DNA of 64,000 bases from CAVVEQ01 sp963802095 (GCA_963802095.1 CAWDHI010000005.1:62001-126000); one strand, 5' to 3'. Positions 14,104 to 23,584 are shown, numbered from the stretch's first letter. The notes: generated by a model from the sequence alone, not told the origin. Translations and numbers: made by a program.

Positions 14104-15390
14104 CTATGGAGAGATTAACCAATTTGGATCTTCAATTGCAGTGTTATCGCCGATCACAAGGACGTCATCGACCGGATGGGATTCCAAAAATTCTTGAAGC
14201 GAAAAATCCCCGTATTCCCGCAGATCCACAAAATAAGTGTTTTTAAAATGGGATGCAATTAACCGGATATTTGGCGGACTGAATGAAGAGCCTATCACCA
14301 ACAAGTTCCGGTCCGGCGAATCCTCATTGATAAATTTGAATTGGTCGCGTATCCCTCCGAAAACCGCGTAATGGTTGATATACGGAGTTGTATCAAAATT
14401 CCCTGCCTTATATTTGGCGATCGCATCATCGATGATCTCAGTCCCATGTCGGTTATAGATCCTCATTGGGGGCAAATCCACATCCGCGATTTCGAATTGG
14501 TCGGGTTGTATGGGGTAATAGGTTGCCCGAGCCCAGGATCCCAAGAAACCCAAGCCGGGAAATCCCTGGAATCCTTTAAGCTCCAACATGGGGCTAATTC
14601 CGGAATAATGCGGCGCGATCATTTCATAGATATCTTCATACGCTTTCCAGGCTCCCCGAATGTTCCAGTGGTGGTCGGTCCGGTAGAAATATTTCAGCCG
14701 ATCATCCAGGTTGTTCAACGATAACTTTCCGACCTCCAGCCCCTCCGGTTTATGTTCTTCGAAATACTGGAAGGTCTGACCCCGGTCCGCTTCTGGAAAA
14801 TAGGGATTCAGGGGATGGGAGGTGGAGGATTGAAATCTTTCGATGTAGTAAACATAGAAATTCAACTCCGGGTACCCGGCCATCAGCTCCCGGTAGTTTT
14901 GGATGCGGCTATCCAGGTTCGAAATCGTATCCGCGTTGAAAGCGGCTGGTTTGGCATCGATCATCGAACCATCGCGGAGGACGATCAGCCCAGAAGCGGC
15001 ATCAGCCGGTATGGCGGGATCATCCAAAAAGAGATAGGCCATACGGATCATGCCTCGCTCCAGGGCTTTGGAACGCTGGATCCAGCTGATCCGGAAGGGA
15101 AACTGGTCGCGCGCTGCCTCTTCCACTTTTTGTTCAAAGCTTCGCTGGTCCAGATGCCCAGTAACCAATTCAAGCGCATCGCGGGGCTGACCCTGCAGAA
15201 CACGTTTTGCTGCCGTTTTGAAAACCTGGAAATTGAGTGCGTCCACGCCAGGGAAGCGGTTCAATTCCCGCCCCTCAATAAGCGAATACTGTTCCACAAA
15301 CCTTCCGGGCATCCACCATATTACCGGCACCGCAGAAAGCGTCAGGAAGAAAAGAACAACAACCGTGGTTTGGTAGCGGCGAAGATCCAT
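14104..15390 (-). CDS. AlgJ/AlgX-like DHHW family protein (SGNH hydrolase type)
   Basis: A 428-residue protein with an N-terminal membrane helix (TTVVVLFFLTLSAVPVIWW). It has the diagnostic FYRTDHHWNIRGAW segment of DHHW/AlgX-type proteins and a later VIGSSF block that fits the nucleophile region of the SGNH fold. In alginate and other exopolysaccharide systems such proteins accept or transfer acetyl groups at the outer face of the membrane, together with an MBOAT protein. The MBOAT gene lies directly upstream with one base between stop and start, so the two form one operon. Confidence 0.82.
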   Translation of the reverse strand: MDLRRYQTTVVVLFFLTLSAVPVIWWMPGRFVEQYSLIEGRELNRFPGVDALNFQVFKTAAKRVLQGQPRDALELVTGHLDQRSFEQKVEEAARDQFPFRISWIQRSKALERGMIRMAYLFLDDPAIPADAASGLIVLRDGSMIDAKPAAFNADTISNLDSRIQNYRELMAGYPELNFYVYYIERFQSSTSHPLNPYFPEADRGQTFQYFEEHKPEGLEVGKLSLNNLDDRLKYFYRTDHHWNIRGAWKAYEDIYEMIAPHYSGISPMLELKGFQGFPGLGFLGSWARATYYPIQPDQFEIADVDLPPMRIYNRHGTEIIDDAIAKYKAGNFDTTPYINHYAVFGGIRDQFKFINEDSPDRNLLVIGSSFSPPNIRLIASHFKNTYFVDLREYGDFSLQEFLESHPVDDVLVIGDNTAIEDPNWLISP

Positions 15391-15391
15391 A

Positions 15392-16810
15392 TTAAAACTT
15401 CATATAGAGGAAGGATTGATATCCGTTTGAAAGTATCTCCATGACCACCAGGAGAAAAAAGGAGAAATAAACGACATCAAGAACGATCCTTGCCTTAAAC
15501 CCGAAAGCCAGAAATTTTTGTTCCGCGAGCTTAATGATCGGCGTGCTTAGAACCATCGCGACCAACACAATTGGCAGATACATAAGAACATTAAGTGTGC
15601 GCAAAGTCTCCAACGAGTTTAACCCATTCCCCCCAAGAAGGGAATTAAAAAATGGTCCCCATTCCATCACATTGGTTTGGCCGAAAAAGACCCAGCCAGC
15701 CAGGATCAGCACGATGGTATAGGCGTGTTGAATAAATGAGGGAGTTTTTTTCAGAATCTTTTCAAACCCGCTCGCTTCGATCGCCAGCAGGAGCCCAAAA
15801 TAAATTCCCCAAAGGATAAAATTCCAGGATGCCCCATGCCAAAGACCGGAGAGCGCAAATACGATCAAAATGTTGGTTTGCAGCCGCAGATACTTTTCCC
15901 TTCTGCGTTTGGATTCCAACGGCAGAAAAACGTAAACCCGCAGCCAGGCGATGAGCGACATGTGCCACCTGCGCCAAAAATCGGAGATACTTCGGCTGAT
16001 ATAGGGGTAATTAAAATTTTCCGGCAGATGAAAGCCGAAGATCATCCCCAGCCCGATCGCCATATCTGTATAGCCGGAAAAATCGAAATAAATTTGAAGA
16101 GTGAAAGCGATCAACCCAAACCAGGAAACATCCATGCCAATATTGGCCGGGTTGGCGCCTAACGTAGCAGCTGTAACAATGGCAAGCTTATCGGCGATGA
16201 GCACCTTTTTCACCAATCCGACGATCAATCTCCGGATGCCGGTCAATATTTCACTAGTTGGAAACCCGGCACCATCAAAATCGTTCTTTACGCTCCCAAA
16301 CCGTGTTATTGGTCCCTGTAAAACCTTGGGGAACATGACCAGGTAGGAACCGATGTGCAGAAAATTCTTCTCGGCTTTTTCCACTCCGCGGTAGACATCG
16401 ACAACATAAGAAATCCCGGTGAGGGTGAGGTAAGAGATACCCAGCGGTAAGACGATATCGATCAGGGAAGGGGAAAGGACGGATTCGAGCTGGAGGCGAA
16501 GCAAAATGGTGCTGAGGTACTTATAAAAGAACAAGAAAGCAAGATTTACCGCCACTGCGCTGAAAATAAAGACCCGGGCAAGGGTGGGGCGTTCCCTCTT
16601 TTTTGAGTTTTCACAAAGGATCGCGAACCAATAGTTAAAAATTACCGAGCCGAAAAGAAGGGGAAGGTGGGTTGGATCAGCCCATCCATAGAAAATCAAA
16701 GAGGCGATCAGCAGGATTGAATTCCGATACCATTTATTCGGTACCAGATAGAAAATGATAAAGACTACTGGTAAAAAGAGGAACAAGAAATGAATGCTGG
16801 CAAATGGCAT
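15392..16810 (-). CDS. MBOAT family O-acyltransferase (AlgI-like)
   Basis: A 472-residue multi-pass membrane protein. Family landmarks are the opening FLFLFLPVVFIIFYLVP, LGISYLTLTGISYVVDVYRG, YFDFSGYTDMAIGLG, FWRRWHMSLIAWLR, and the membrane His block LSGLWHGASWNFILWG with the catalytic His. AlgI-type enzymes pass acetyl groups across the membrane to a periplasmic partner for polysaccharide O-acetylation. The partner is the DHHW protein encoded next. The first gene of a two-gene operon; no other polysaccharide genes are adjacent. Confidence 0.92.
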   Translation of the reverse strand: MPFASIHFLFLFLPVVFIIFYLVPNKWYRNSILLIASLIFYGWADPTHLPLLFGSVIFNYWFAILCENSKKRERPTLARVFIFSAVAVNLAFLFFYKYLSTILLRLQLESVLSPSLIDIVLPLGISYLTLTGISYVVDVYRGVEKAEKNFLHIGSYLVMFPKVLQGPITRFGSVKNDFDGAGFPTSEILTGIRRLIVGLVKKVLIADKLAIVTAATLGANPANIGMDVSWFGLIAFTLQIYFDFSGYTDMAIGLGMIFGFHLPENFNYPYISRSISDFWRRWHMSLIAWLRVYVFLPLESKRRREKYLRLQTNILIVFALSGLWHGASWNFILWGIYFGLLLAIEASGFEKILKKTPSFIQHAYTIVLILAGWVFFGQTNVMEWGPFFNSLLGGNGLNSLETLRTLNVLMYLPIVLVAMVLSTPIIKLAEQKFLAFGFKARIVLDVVYFSFFLLVVMEILSNGYQSFLYMKF

Positions 16811-16993
16811 TTACTCAAAGCCTGTATTCAATATTGGAGGGATGATCATTTTATTTATTGGTGGTTTAGGCAAGGACGTGAATTAGTGTTTGAAATTTTA
16901 TCATGCCGCGATTTTTTCGGGATAATAAAGGCGCGAGGTGTTGGCGCTAAGGGATTTTAATGAATAAGCACCATCTCAGGTTACCAGCTAAAC

Positions 16994-17402
16994 TTACCCG
17001 CTCCACCCCGGTTTGAATTCCTTCACCAGCCCTTCCGCCAGCCCCGCGGCCAGGTCCACGCGGAATCCCTCATATTCCATCTCCCCCGGGTAAAAAGCCC
17101 AGATCTCCACCACTTCCCCATCCTCCAGCGCGGCGAGGACTCTTTTCCCGCAGGCGTTTGTTCATTGGTTGAAAGGTACCCGCGTAACGGTGATCGGTGT
17201 GCCTGTAGGCATCCATGCGCGCCTCGAGCGGTGTGCGGGAGTATTCCAGGAACATGATCGCCTGACCCATGACGAAGGCATAGATGAAATTTCCGCGGGG
17301 ATCCTTCTCAACCAATTCGCAGACCAGGTTTAACCCTGCCAGCTTCCACTCGCCGATCGGGCGGAATCCGAGCGTGGTGAATCGATCCATTTTTTCGATC
17401 AT
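16994..17402 (-). pseudogene. Frameshifted GIY-YIG-like small protein
   Basis: The first frame reads GFRPIGEWKLAG, NFIYAFVMG and PLEARMDAYRHTD, ending in MNKRLREK. Near 17,140 one extra base shifts the frame; the true continuation reads VLAALEDGEVVEIWAFYPG and ends ...LVKEFKPGWSG at TAA 16994-16996. The whole is about 135 residues. The phrase pattern IYAFV...(YIG-like)...RM..Y is that of small GIY-YIG-related proteins, but the second motif reads MFLEYS here, so nuclease activity is doubtful. The start follows the stop of the upstream membrane gene by about ten bases, with AGGAG between. Confidence 0.55.
17003..17063. repeat. 61-bp near-identical dispersed repeat (partner of 13978-14038)
   Basis: Same orientation as 13978-14038, about 3.0 kb apart, with two differences in 61 bases. 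It encodes the C-terminal helix of the GIY-YIG-like gene. The copies flank the DHHW/MBOAT acetylation operon. Confidence 0.9.
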
Positions 17403-17413
17403 ATATGATGCTC

Positions 17414-18268
17414 CTATTTCACCTCAGTTTCCCAGCCCAGGCAGTAATCGATGGTGGTCGCATCGGTGACCATGATCGGGTAATACGGGAAGGTGACCCC
17501 TTGGCACTCGCATGTGCGGTTGGGGCTATCCTCCCAGCTCTCGTGCGTATCGCAGGAGGCGGGAGATTATCAACCAACCGAGTGCTAGGCTGAGAACCAG
17601 GAAGAGGATGATTACGACCCAGGCCCTTGCCTGCCGCCCAGTCTCGCCGCGCGGTAGTAGAGCCAGGTGCAGGTAAAGGTGCCCAGGGTGAGCAGGAGCG
17701 TATTGCAGAGCAGGTAAAGGACCTGGTCCATCCGGCCCGGGAAATTGAACATATAGCGGCTGGATAGCTCGTTGATGAACATGTAAAAATAGTGCACAAC
17801 AGGAACCGGCAGCGCCAGGCTCCATACCCACCAGAAGAATGCATAGCCGATCACGACCTCCCCCCACAGGATCCACTTTCGGATCCCGCCCGGGCTGCCT
17901 TTCGCGATCGTGCTGTCATTTTTAAGGAAGAGGTAAAAAAGCCCCCAGCCTGCCAGGAGAGTGAGGAGATTTACGACCGGCAGGATGAGCGCCGTGGAAA
18001 ACGAGAACCCTAAGGGTGAGATGACCATAATGAAGACCGCCAGCAGGAAGGGCAGGAAGGTTGCCCCTTCCATGAAGGCCAGGGCGGGGGTGAAGACCAG
18101 GGCGAGCAGAAAGGCGCGCATCCGGTGTGTGGAGCGCTGGTTGCGCATCTTCCCCGCCCGTCTCCAGCCTAGGGTGAGAAGCAGGACCGACAGGACGATA
18201 TAAAGGATAAAAGGCGCAATGAAATTGGAACGGGTGAAGAACAGCGTGTAATTGCTGAAAGGGTTCAT
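17414..18268 (-). pseudogene. Multi-pass membrane protein gene with two frameshifts
   Basis: Starting at ATG 18268 (MNPFSNYTLFF), the product has about six membrane segments over 218 residues, then ends early (GGRQGPGS). In the next frame, from about 17,635, a clear further membrane helix follows (RAWVVIILFLVLSLALGW). That frame stops near 17,528. A third frame overlaps it there and gives a sensible tail, DSPNRTCECQGVTFPYYPI, ending at 17414-17416. The sum is a protein of about 285 residues with two single-base shifts. The family is unknown. It precedes the GIY-YIG-like pseudogene in an apparent operon. Confidence 0.5.
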
Positions 18269-18383
18269 ACGCCACCTACGCAGTGTGCCTGGAATCATTA
18301 TAGCGATTTCTCCGGTGATTGAATACAAGCAACCCGAGCGAAACCGATCGCAGCGTGGAAATTTCAACCCACTCTGCTGAGAG

Positions 18384-18415
18384 TATAATAACTATATATC
18401 CACTCCCACGGAGGG
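18384..18415 (+). promoter_or_regulatory. -10 box and ribosome binding site of the B12-subunit gene
   Basis: TATAAT at 18384-18389 and GGAGGG at 18410-18415, three bases before the ATG at 18419. No good -35 box is seen. Confidence 0.45.
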
Positions 18416-18418
18416 ACT

Positions 18419-18820
18419 ATGCCAGAAAAGAAGATCCGAATCCTGATCGCCAAACCAGGCCTGGATGGGCACGACCGGGGCGCCAAGGTGGTTGCCCGCG
18501 CCCTGCGGGATGCCGGCATGGAGGTGATCTACACCGGGCTGCGCCAGACCCCTGAAATGGTGGCCGAAGCTGCCCTGCAGGAAGATGTGGACGCGGTGGG
18601 GCTCTCGATCCTTTCGGGTGCCCACATGGGGCTTGTTCCGCGCATCATGGAACTGCTTAAGGCGGAGGGCATGGGAACCGTGCACGTCTTTTTGGGCGGG
18701 ATCATCCCCGAGGAGGATATCCCCGCGCTCAAAGCCTGCGGCGTTGCCGAAATCTACGGCCCCGGCACCTCCACCGAGAAGATCGCTGCCGACGTGCGTG
18801 CCGCCATCGTGCCAGCCTGA
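18419..18820 (+). CDS. Cobalamin-binding (C-terminal) subunit of methylmalonyl-CoA mutase type
   Basis: A 133-residue stand-alone B12-binding domain. The base-off/His-on signature is clear: LDGHDRG supplies the lower-ligand His, then SILSGAHM and FLGGIIPEED follow. Such separate small subunits pair with a catalytic alpha subunit to isomerise methylmalonyl-CoA to succinyl-CoA or related acyl-CoAs. No catalytic subunit gene is in this window, so the partner must be encoded elsewhere. The MeaB-type chaperone gene follows by six bases, which supports the assignment. Confidence 0.92.
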   Translation: MPEKKIRILIAKPGLDGHDRGAKVVARALRDAGMEVIYTGLRQTPEMVAEAALQEDVDAVGLSILSGAHMGLVPRIMELLKAEGMGTVHVFLGGIIPEEDIPALKACGVAEIYGPGTSTEKIAADVRAAIVPA

Positions 18821-18826
18821 CCGGTC

Positions 18827-19804
18827 ATGGTTTCGGTCAAAGCTATCCTGACGGGTGATCGGCGCTCGCTGGCCCGCCTGCTGACCCTTGTGGAAAACGA
18901 CGACCCCGCGGGCAGGCAGGCGCTGAACGAGCTTTACCCCCGCACCGGAAAAGCGCACGTGGTGGGCATCACCGGCGCGCCGGGGACAGGCAAATCGTCC
19001 TTTACCAACCAGCTCGCGCGGGTATACCGAACCCCTGCATCAGGTGAACCAAAAAGCGTTGCGATCGTGGCGGTGGACCCTTCCAGCCCCTTCACGGGCG
19101 GGGCGCTGCTGGGAGATAGGGTGCGCATGAAGGACCACGCCGGCGACGCGGGCGTTTTCATTCGCTCGATGGCCTCGCGTGGGGCAGTGGGCGGCATCGC
19201 CCGCGCCACCGCGGCTGTCACCCAGGTGCTGGATGCGGCCGGGTTTGATGTGATCCTGGTGGAAACCGTGGGGGCGGGCCAATCGGAGGTGGAGATCGCG
19301 CGGCTGGCGCATACCACCATCGTGGTGGAAGCACCCGGTATGGGCGATGATATCCAGGCCATCAAGGCGGGTATCCTGGAGATCGCCGATATCCTGGTGG
19401 TCAACAAGGCCGACCTGCCCGGCGCCGAGCGCACCGAGCAGGTGCTGCGTGCCAACCTGGAAATGGGCGCGGGAACCCGGCGTCCGAAGCAGGAAGGCGC
19501 GGAGGTGTGGACGCCGCCGGTGATCAAGGTGCAGTCGCTCAACCCGGTGGGCATTATCGAGACCTGCGACCTGATCCAGGATCACCGTGCCTACCTGGAA
19601 CGAAGCGGCGAATGGCAGCTTCGAGATCGGGAGCGGCTGGATAGCGAGCTTGAGGACCTGCTGAAAGAGGAGCTCTTTCAGCGCTGGGTGAAACAAAAAT
19701 CGGAAAATCACTGGCAGGAGGCGCTCGATGCGCTTTACGCGCGGGAACGCTCGCCCTACCAGACAGTCGAAATATTATTGAAGCGTTCATCAGATCATTC
19801 TTAG
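18827..19804 (+). CDS. meaB: MeaB-type G-protein chaperone of methylmalonyl-CoA mutase
   Basis: A 325-residue GTPase of the G3E family. GITGAPGTGKSSF is the P-loop, VDPSSPFTGGALLGDR and VETVGAGQSEVEI are the family's switch motifs, and VNKADLPGA is the base-specificity motif. MeaB loads and protects the B12 cofactor of the mutase. The C-terminal dimerisation arm is present (to residue 325). It sits directly behind the B12-binding subunit. A short gap separates it from the tRNA synthetase gene. Confidence 0.94.
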   Translation: MVSVKAILTGDRRSLARLLTLVENDDPAGRQALNELYPRTGKAHVVGITGAPGTGKSSFTNQLARVYRTPASGEPKSVAIVAVDPSSPFTGGALLGDRVRMKDHAGDAGVFIRSMASRGAVGGIARATAAVTQVLDAAGFDVILVETVGAGQSEVEIARLAHTTIVVEAPGMGDDIQAIKAGILEIADILVVNKADLPGAERTEQVLRANLEMGAGTRRPKQEGAEVWTPPVIKVQSLNPVGIIETCDLIQDHRAYLERSGEWQLRDRERLDSELEDLLKEELFQRWVKQKSENHWQEALDALYARERSPYQTVEILLKRSSDHS

Positions 19805-19814
19805 GAGAAGGCAA

Positions 19815-21134
19815 ATGGAACGAACTCTCATCACGGAGCTGCGCAATTCGGTCGGAAAACAGGTGAAGGTGCAGGGCTTTTTACAGACCCTGCGCGACCA
19901 GAAAAAAATGCAGTTCCTCATCCTGCGCGATCCCACCGGGCTGGTTCAGGTGGCGCATTACCGCCCCAATAACGAGGAGCTGGCAAACCAGATCTCCACG
20001 CTCTCGGTGGAATCGGCACTCACCATCACCGGTACCGTGGTGGATAACCCCATCGTCAAGCTTGGCGGGCTGGAGGTGCAGCTCGAATCGCTGAAGGTGG
20101 AAAGCGCAGCCGAGATCCCCGTACCGTTCGACCCCTTTGCCGAGACCCTGCCGATGATCGACCTGCGCATGGACTGGCGCTTCATGGACCTGCGCCGCCC
20201 GGAAGCCGTGCTGATCTTCAAGGTGCAGACCACTGCCGAGCACGCCATGCGCGAGTATTGGCTTAAACACAACTTCATCGAGATCCACTCTCCCAAGATC
20301 CTCGGCGCGCCCAGTGAGAGCGGTGCAGAGCTCTTTGAGATGAAATACTTCGAACGCAAGGCCTACCTGGCGCAATCGCCCCAGTTTTACAAGCAGATGG
20401 CCATGGCAGCCGGCTTCGACCGCGTATTCGAGATCGGCCCGGTCTTCCGTGCTGACCCCTCTTTCACCTCGCGCCACATGACCGAGTTCACTGGCATCGA
20501 TATGGAATTGAGCTGGGTGGATAGCCACGAGGATGTTATGGCATTCATGGAGCGCTGGTTGCAATATACCCTGCAGAAGGTGCAGGAGATCCACGGGGAA
20601 GAGATCAAGGCACGACTGGGCTTCGACCTGGTTGTCCCGGAGGTGCCCTTCCCGCGCATCACCATGAAGGATGCCGTGGAGATCCTCAAAGGACGCGGTT
20701 ACAAGCTGCCGCCGGAGAAGAAGGGCGATATCGACCCGGCTGGCGAGCGCGAGCTGGGCAACTACGTGAAGGAAAAATACAACCACGATTACGTGTTCCT
20801 GATCGACTGGCCGATCGGCGTGCGCCCGTTCTACCACATGCGCCATCCCGATGCGCCCACCCTCACGCGCAGCTTCGACCTGATCGGCTGCGGGCTGGAG
20901 ATCACCACCGGTGCGCAGCGGGAGCACCGCTACGAGGTGCTGGCCGCCCAGGCGCTGGAAAAAGGGCTGACCCTGGAGCCGATCCAGTTCTACCTGGATT
21001 TCTTCAAATATGGCTGCCCGCCACACGGTGGCTTTGGGCTGGGGCTTTCCCGCCTGTTGATGATCATGCTCGGGCTCAATAACATCCGCGATGCGGTCTA
21101 CCTTTTCCGCGGACCGACGCGGCTGAACCCGTAG
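19815..21134 (+). CDS. aspS: Aspartyl-tRNA synthetase, archaeal-type (probably non-discriminating)
   Basis: A 439-residue class II synthetase. The N-terminal OB-fold anticodon-binding domain spans about residues 1-110 (VKVQGFLQTLRDQKKMQFLILRD). Motif 2 is FRADPSFTSRHMTEF, and motif 3 is GGFGLGLSRLLMIML. The length and the lack of the bacterial GAD insertion place it in the archaeal/eukaryotic-like AspRS2 group, which often charges both tRNA-Asp and tRNA-Asn. AGGAG precedes the ATG. Use of this type is known in some bacterial lineages, usually with GatCAB, which is not in this window. Confidence 0.9.
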   Translation: MERTLITELRNSVGKQVKVQGFLQTLRDQKKMQFLILRDPTGLVQVAHYRPNNEELANQISTLSVESALTITGTVVDNPIVKLGGLEVQLESLKVESAAEIPVPFDPFAETLPMIDLRMDWRFMDLRRPEAVLIFKVQTTAEHAMREYWLKHNFIEIHSPKILGAPSESGAELFEMKYFERKAYLAQSPQFYKQMAMAAGFDRVFEIGPVFRADPSFTSRHMTEFTGIDMELSWVDSHEDVMAFMERWLQYTLQKVQEIHGEEIKARLGFDLVVPEVPFPRITMKDAVEILKGRGYKLPPEKKGDIDPAGERELGNYVKEKYNHDYVFLIDWPIGVRPFYHMRHPDAPTLTRSFDLIGCGLEITTGAQREHRYEVLAAQALEKGLTLEPIQFYLDFFKYGCPPHGGFGLGLSRLLMIMLGLNNIRDAVYLFRGPTRLNP

Positions 21135-21142
21135 AGGAATAA

Positions 21143-21716
21143 ATGCCTGCAAGCGTTGATTCGACCACCCCAAAAGCCTCACATGTGCGCCTGCGCCCCC
21201 TGGAACGCGAGGACCTGCACTGGTTCGTGGAATGGTTCGCCGACCCCGCAGGTGCTGGAATTCCTGGGGCTGCACAATCCTCTCTCCCAGGCGCGCGAGG
21301 AAAAGTGGTTCGATAAGATCCTTGAAGGCGTGGAGGATGAGCACCCCTTCGCCATCGAGGTCCATGAAGGTGGCGAATGGCGGGTGATCGGCAATATTTC
21401 CTTCTTCGGGATTTCTACAACCTCCCGCAATGCTGAGATCGGCATCGTGCTGGGAGATAAGAGCGCGTGGGGCAAGGGCTATGGCACCGAGGCGATGCGC
21501 CAGATGGTGGATCACGGCTTCAAGGATCTCAACCTGCACCGCATCCACCTGCAGGTGGTTGCCGAAAACACCCGCGGCATCCGCTGCTATGAAAAGGTTG
21601 GCTTCAAGCACGAAGGCCGCCAGCGGGATGATATCTGGAAGAATGGCAGGTTCCACGACGTACTCCGCATGAGCATTCTTTTCCCGGAATGGGAAAGTAC
21701 AAGGAAAGGTGAATGA
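21143..21716 (+). pseudogene. GNAT family acetyltransferase (RimJ/RimL-like) with a frameshift
   Basis: The true start is ATG 21143: its frame reads VRLRPLEREDLHWFVEWFADP, the usual opening of RimJ/RimL-type enzymes. After a run of four C (21244-21247) the frame shifts, and the rest reads QVLEFLGLHNPLSQAREEKW and runs to 21716. It includes the acetyl-CoA motif DKSAWGKGYGTEAM and ENTRGIRCYEKVGF. One C too many explains the break, so the gene may be intact in the organism. The stop overlaps the next gene's start. The substrate is probably a protein N-terminus or a small amine. Confidence 0.75.
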
Positions 21717-22708
21717 TGGCACAATCACACACTGCACACAACCGGATGATGTATGGGGATGTCAAACTTTACGCGGGTACGGCTTGCCCGGACCTGGCCA
21801 AAGGGATCGCCAACCATCTGGGGTTGGACCTGTGCGATCGGGACATCATCCAGTTTCCAAACGATAACCTGTTCGTCAAACTGCGCTCCAGCGTGCGCGG
21901 ACAGGATTGTTATGTGATCCAGACCACCTCCAACCCGGTGCACCGCAACCTGATGGAGCTGCTGATCCTCATCCAGACCCTGCGCCTGGATTCCGCAGCG
22001 CGGATCACCGCCGTGGTGCCCTACCTGTGCTACGCCCGGTCGGATAAGAAGGACCAGCCGCGGGTGCCCATCACCGCCCGCCTGGTAGCGGATATGATCG
22101 AGGTGGCAGGCGCAGACCGTTACATCACCCTCGACCTGCACGCCGGGCAGATCCAGGGCTTCTTCTCCATCCCTGGCGATGTGCTCACCTCTTTCCACAT
22201 GCTGGTCGATTACCTGAAGGGCATCCAGAACAAGATGACCAATCCGGTTGTGGTTACCGTGGACCTGGGATTTGCCAAGAAAGCGCGCAATTTCGCCGCC
22301 GAAATGAATGTGCCCATGGCTTTTATTGAAAAACGGCGAAGCAGCAATGATTCCACTGCCGAGGCGCTGACCATGATCGGCGAGGTGGCCAATCGCGATG
22401 TGATCATCGTGGATGACGAGATCGATACCGGCGGGTCGATGGTCCAGGCGGTGAACCTGGTGAAGGAGTGCGGCGCGCGGGATGTCTATATGACCTTCGT
22501 GCATGGGATCTTCTCCCTGGACGCAGCCAAGCGCCTGGCTGCGCTGCCGGTGAAGCAGTTTGTGGGTACCGATACCATTCCCATCCCGCCCGAGAAGGCA
22601 AAACTATTCGGTGACCGGCTGAAGATTCTCTCGGTGGCATCTCTGCTTGGTGAGGTGATCTGCCGGGCGAACGAAGGCCGAAGCGTGGGCGAGCTTTTCC
22701 ACGAATGA
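21713..22708 (+). CDS. prs: Ribose-phosphate pyrophosphokinase
   Basis: A 331-residue enzyme making PRPP from ribose 5-phosphate and ATP for nucleotide, His and Trp synthesis. The flexible ATP loop and metal site are seen as YARSDKKDQPR and DLHAGQIQGFF, and the PRPP-binding loop as VIIVDDEIDTGGSM. The N-terminus has about ten residues more than classical Prs (MMAQSHTAHNR), so ATG at 21716 or 21746 are other possible starts. The start overlaps the stop codon of the acetyltransferase gene. A terminator follows at 22715-22746. Confidence 0.93.
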   Translation: MMAQSHTAHNRMMYGDVKLYAGTACPDLAKGIANHLGLDLCDRDIIQFPNDNLFVKLRSSVRGQDCYVIQTTSNPVHRNLMELLILIQTLRLDSAARITAVVPYLCYARSDKKDQPRVPITARLVADMIEVAGADRYITLDLHAGQIQGFFSIPGDVLTSFHMLVDYLKGIQNKMTNPVVVTVDLGFAKKARNFAAEMNVPMAFIEKRRSSNDSTAEALTMIGEVANRDVIIVDDEIDTGGSMVQAVNLVKECGARDVYMTFVHGIFSLDAAKRLAALPVKQFVGTDTIPIPPEKAKLFGDRLKILSVASLLGEVICRANEGRSVGELFHE

Positions 22709-22714
22709 CCGGAC

Positions 22715-22746
22715 CCGGAGGGAATGAAAAACCCCTCCGGTTTTTT
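22715..22746 (+). terminator. Rho-independent terminator after prs
   Basis: An 8-bp stem, CCGGAGGG (22715-22722) with CCCTCCGG (22733-22740), followed by six T. The mutM start codon lies only 12 bases after it. Confidence 0.85.
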
Positions 22747-22758
22747 GTATTTACAACC

Positions 22759-23584
22759 ATGCCAGAACTTCCTGAAGTTGAGACCATTGCACGCAGCCTG
22801 CAGCAGGGTGGGCGGGGTCAGAAGCCCATCCCTGGCAGGGTGATCGTTTCCGCGCAGCTCTCCTGGGAGCGCACGCTGGCCGCAGCCCGGCAAAGCGGAA
22901 TTCCTGAAGCGCCTGCCCGGGCAGCGGGTGGAGGAAGTGACAAGGCGGGGTAAGTTCATCGTCATCCGCCTGGAGCGAGACTGGCTGCTCATCCATCTGC
23001 GCATGAGCGGCGACCTGCGCGTGGAGCAGGGCGTGGAAAACCTTAACCCCCAGCCTCATGACCGGTTATCCATCAACTTTAATGAAGAATGCTCGCTGTT
23101 TTTTAACGATACGCGCAAATTCGGGCGGGTCTGGCTGGTTTCCGATCCGCAGCCCATCCTGGAGAAACTTGGCCCCGAGCCGCTGGATGCGGCAATTACG
23201 GTGGAGCAATTCCATGCCCGGCTGGCGAAGCGCAAGCGGCAGTTGAAACCACTGCTCCTGGACCAGACCTTCCTGGCTGGGCTGGGTAACATCTACACCG
23301 ATGAAGCGTTGTTCCTCGCCAGGCTGCACCCCCTCACGCCCTCCAACAGCTTAACCTTCCAGCAATCTGCCGGGCTGCTGGCATCCATCCGGGAGGTGCT
23401 GCAGGAGGGCATCCGCCACAACGGGGCTAGCATCGATTGGGTCTACCGCGGTGGGGATTTCCAGAACCACTTCCGGGTCTACCAACGCACAGGCGAACCC
23501 TGCCAGGTCTGTGGAACTGCCATCCAGCGCATCCTGGTTGGCCAGCGCAGCAGTCATTTCTGCCCGGCGTGCCAGCCTGGGTGA
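22759..23584 (+). pseudogene. mutM: Formamidopyrimidine-DNA glycosylase (MutM/Fpg) with a frameshift
   Basis: The start ATG 22759 encodes MPELPEVETIARSL, with the catalytic N-terminal Pro2 and Glu3. After the run AAA at 22892-22894 the frame changes; removal of one A would give RQAEFLKRLPGQRVEEV and continue to 23584 without a break. The rest is complete: the H2TH region FLAGLGNIYTDEALF, and the C-terminal zinc finger (CQVCGT, then FCPACQ). The enzyme removes 8-oxoguanine and opened purines. MutM is rarely lost, so an error in the sequence is as likely as a real mutation. No Shine-Dalgarno sequence precedes the start. Confidence 0.85.

Noticed and set aside
17405..17593. A plus-strand small frame between the GIY-YIG-like and membrane pseudogenes
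   Set aside because: The complementary strand carries the conserved tail of the membrane gene in the third frame, so the plus-strand read is a shadow.
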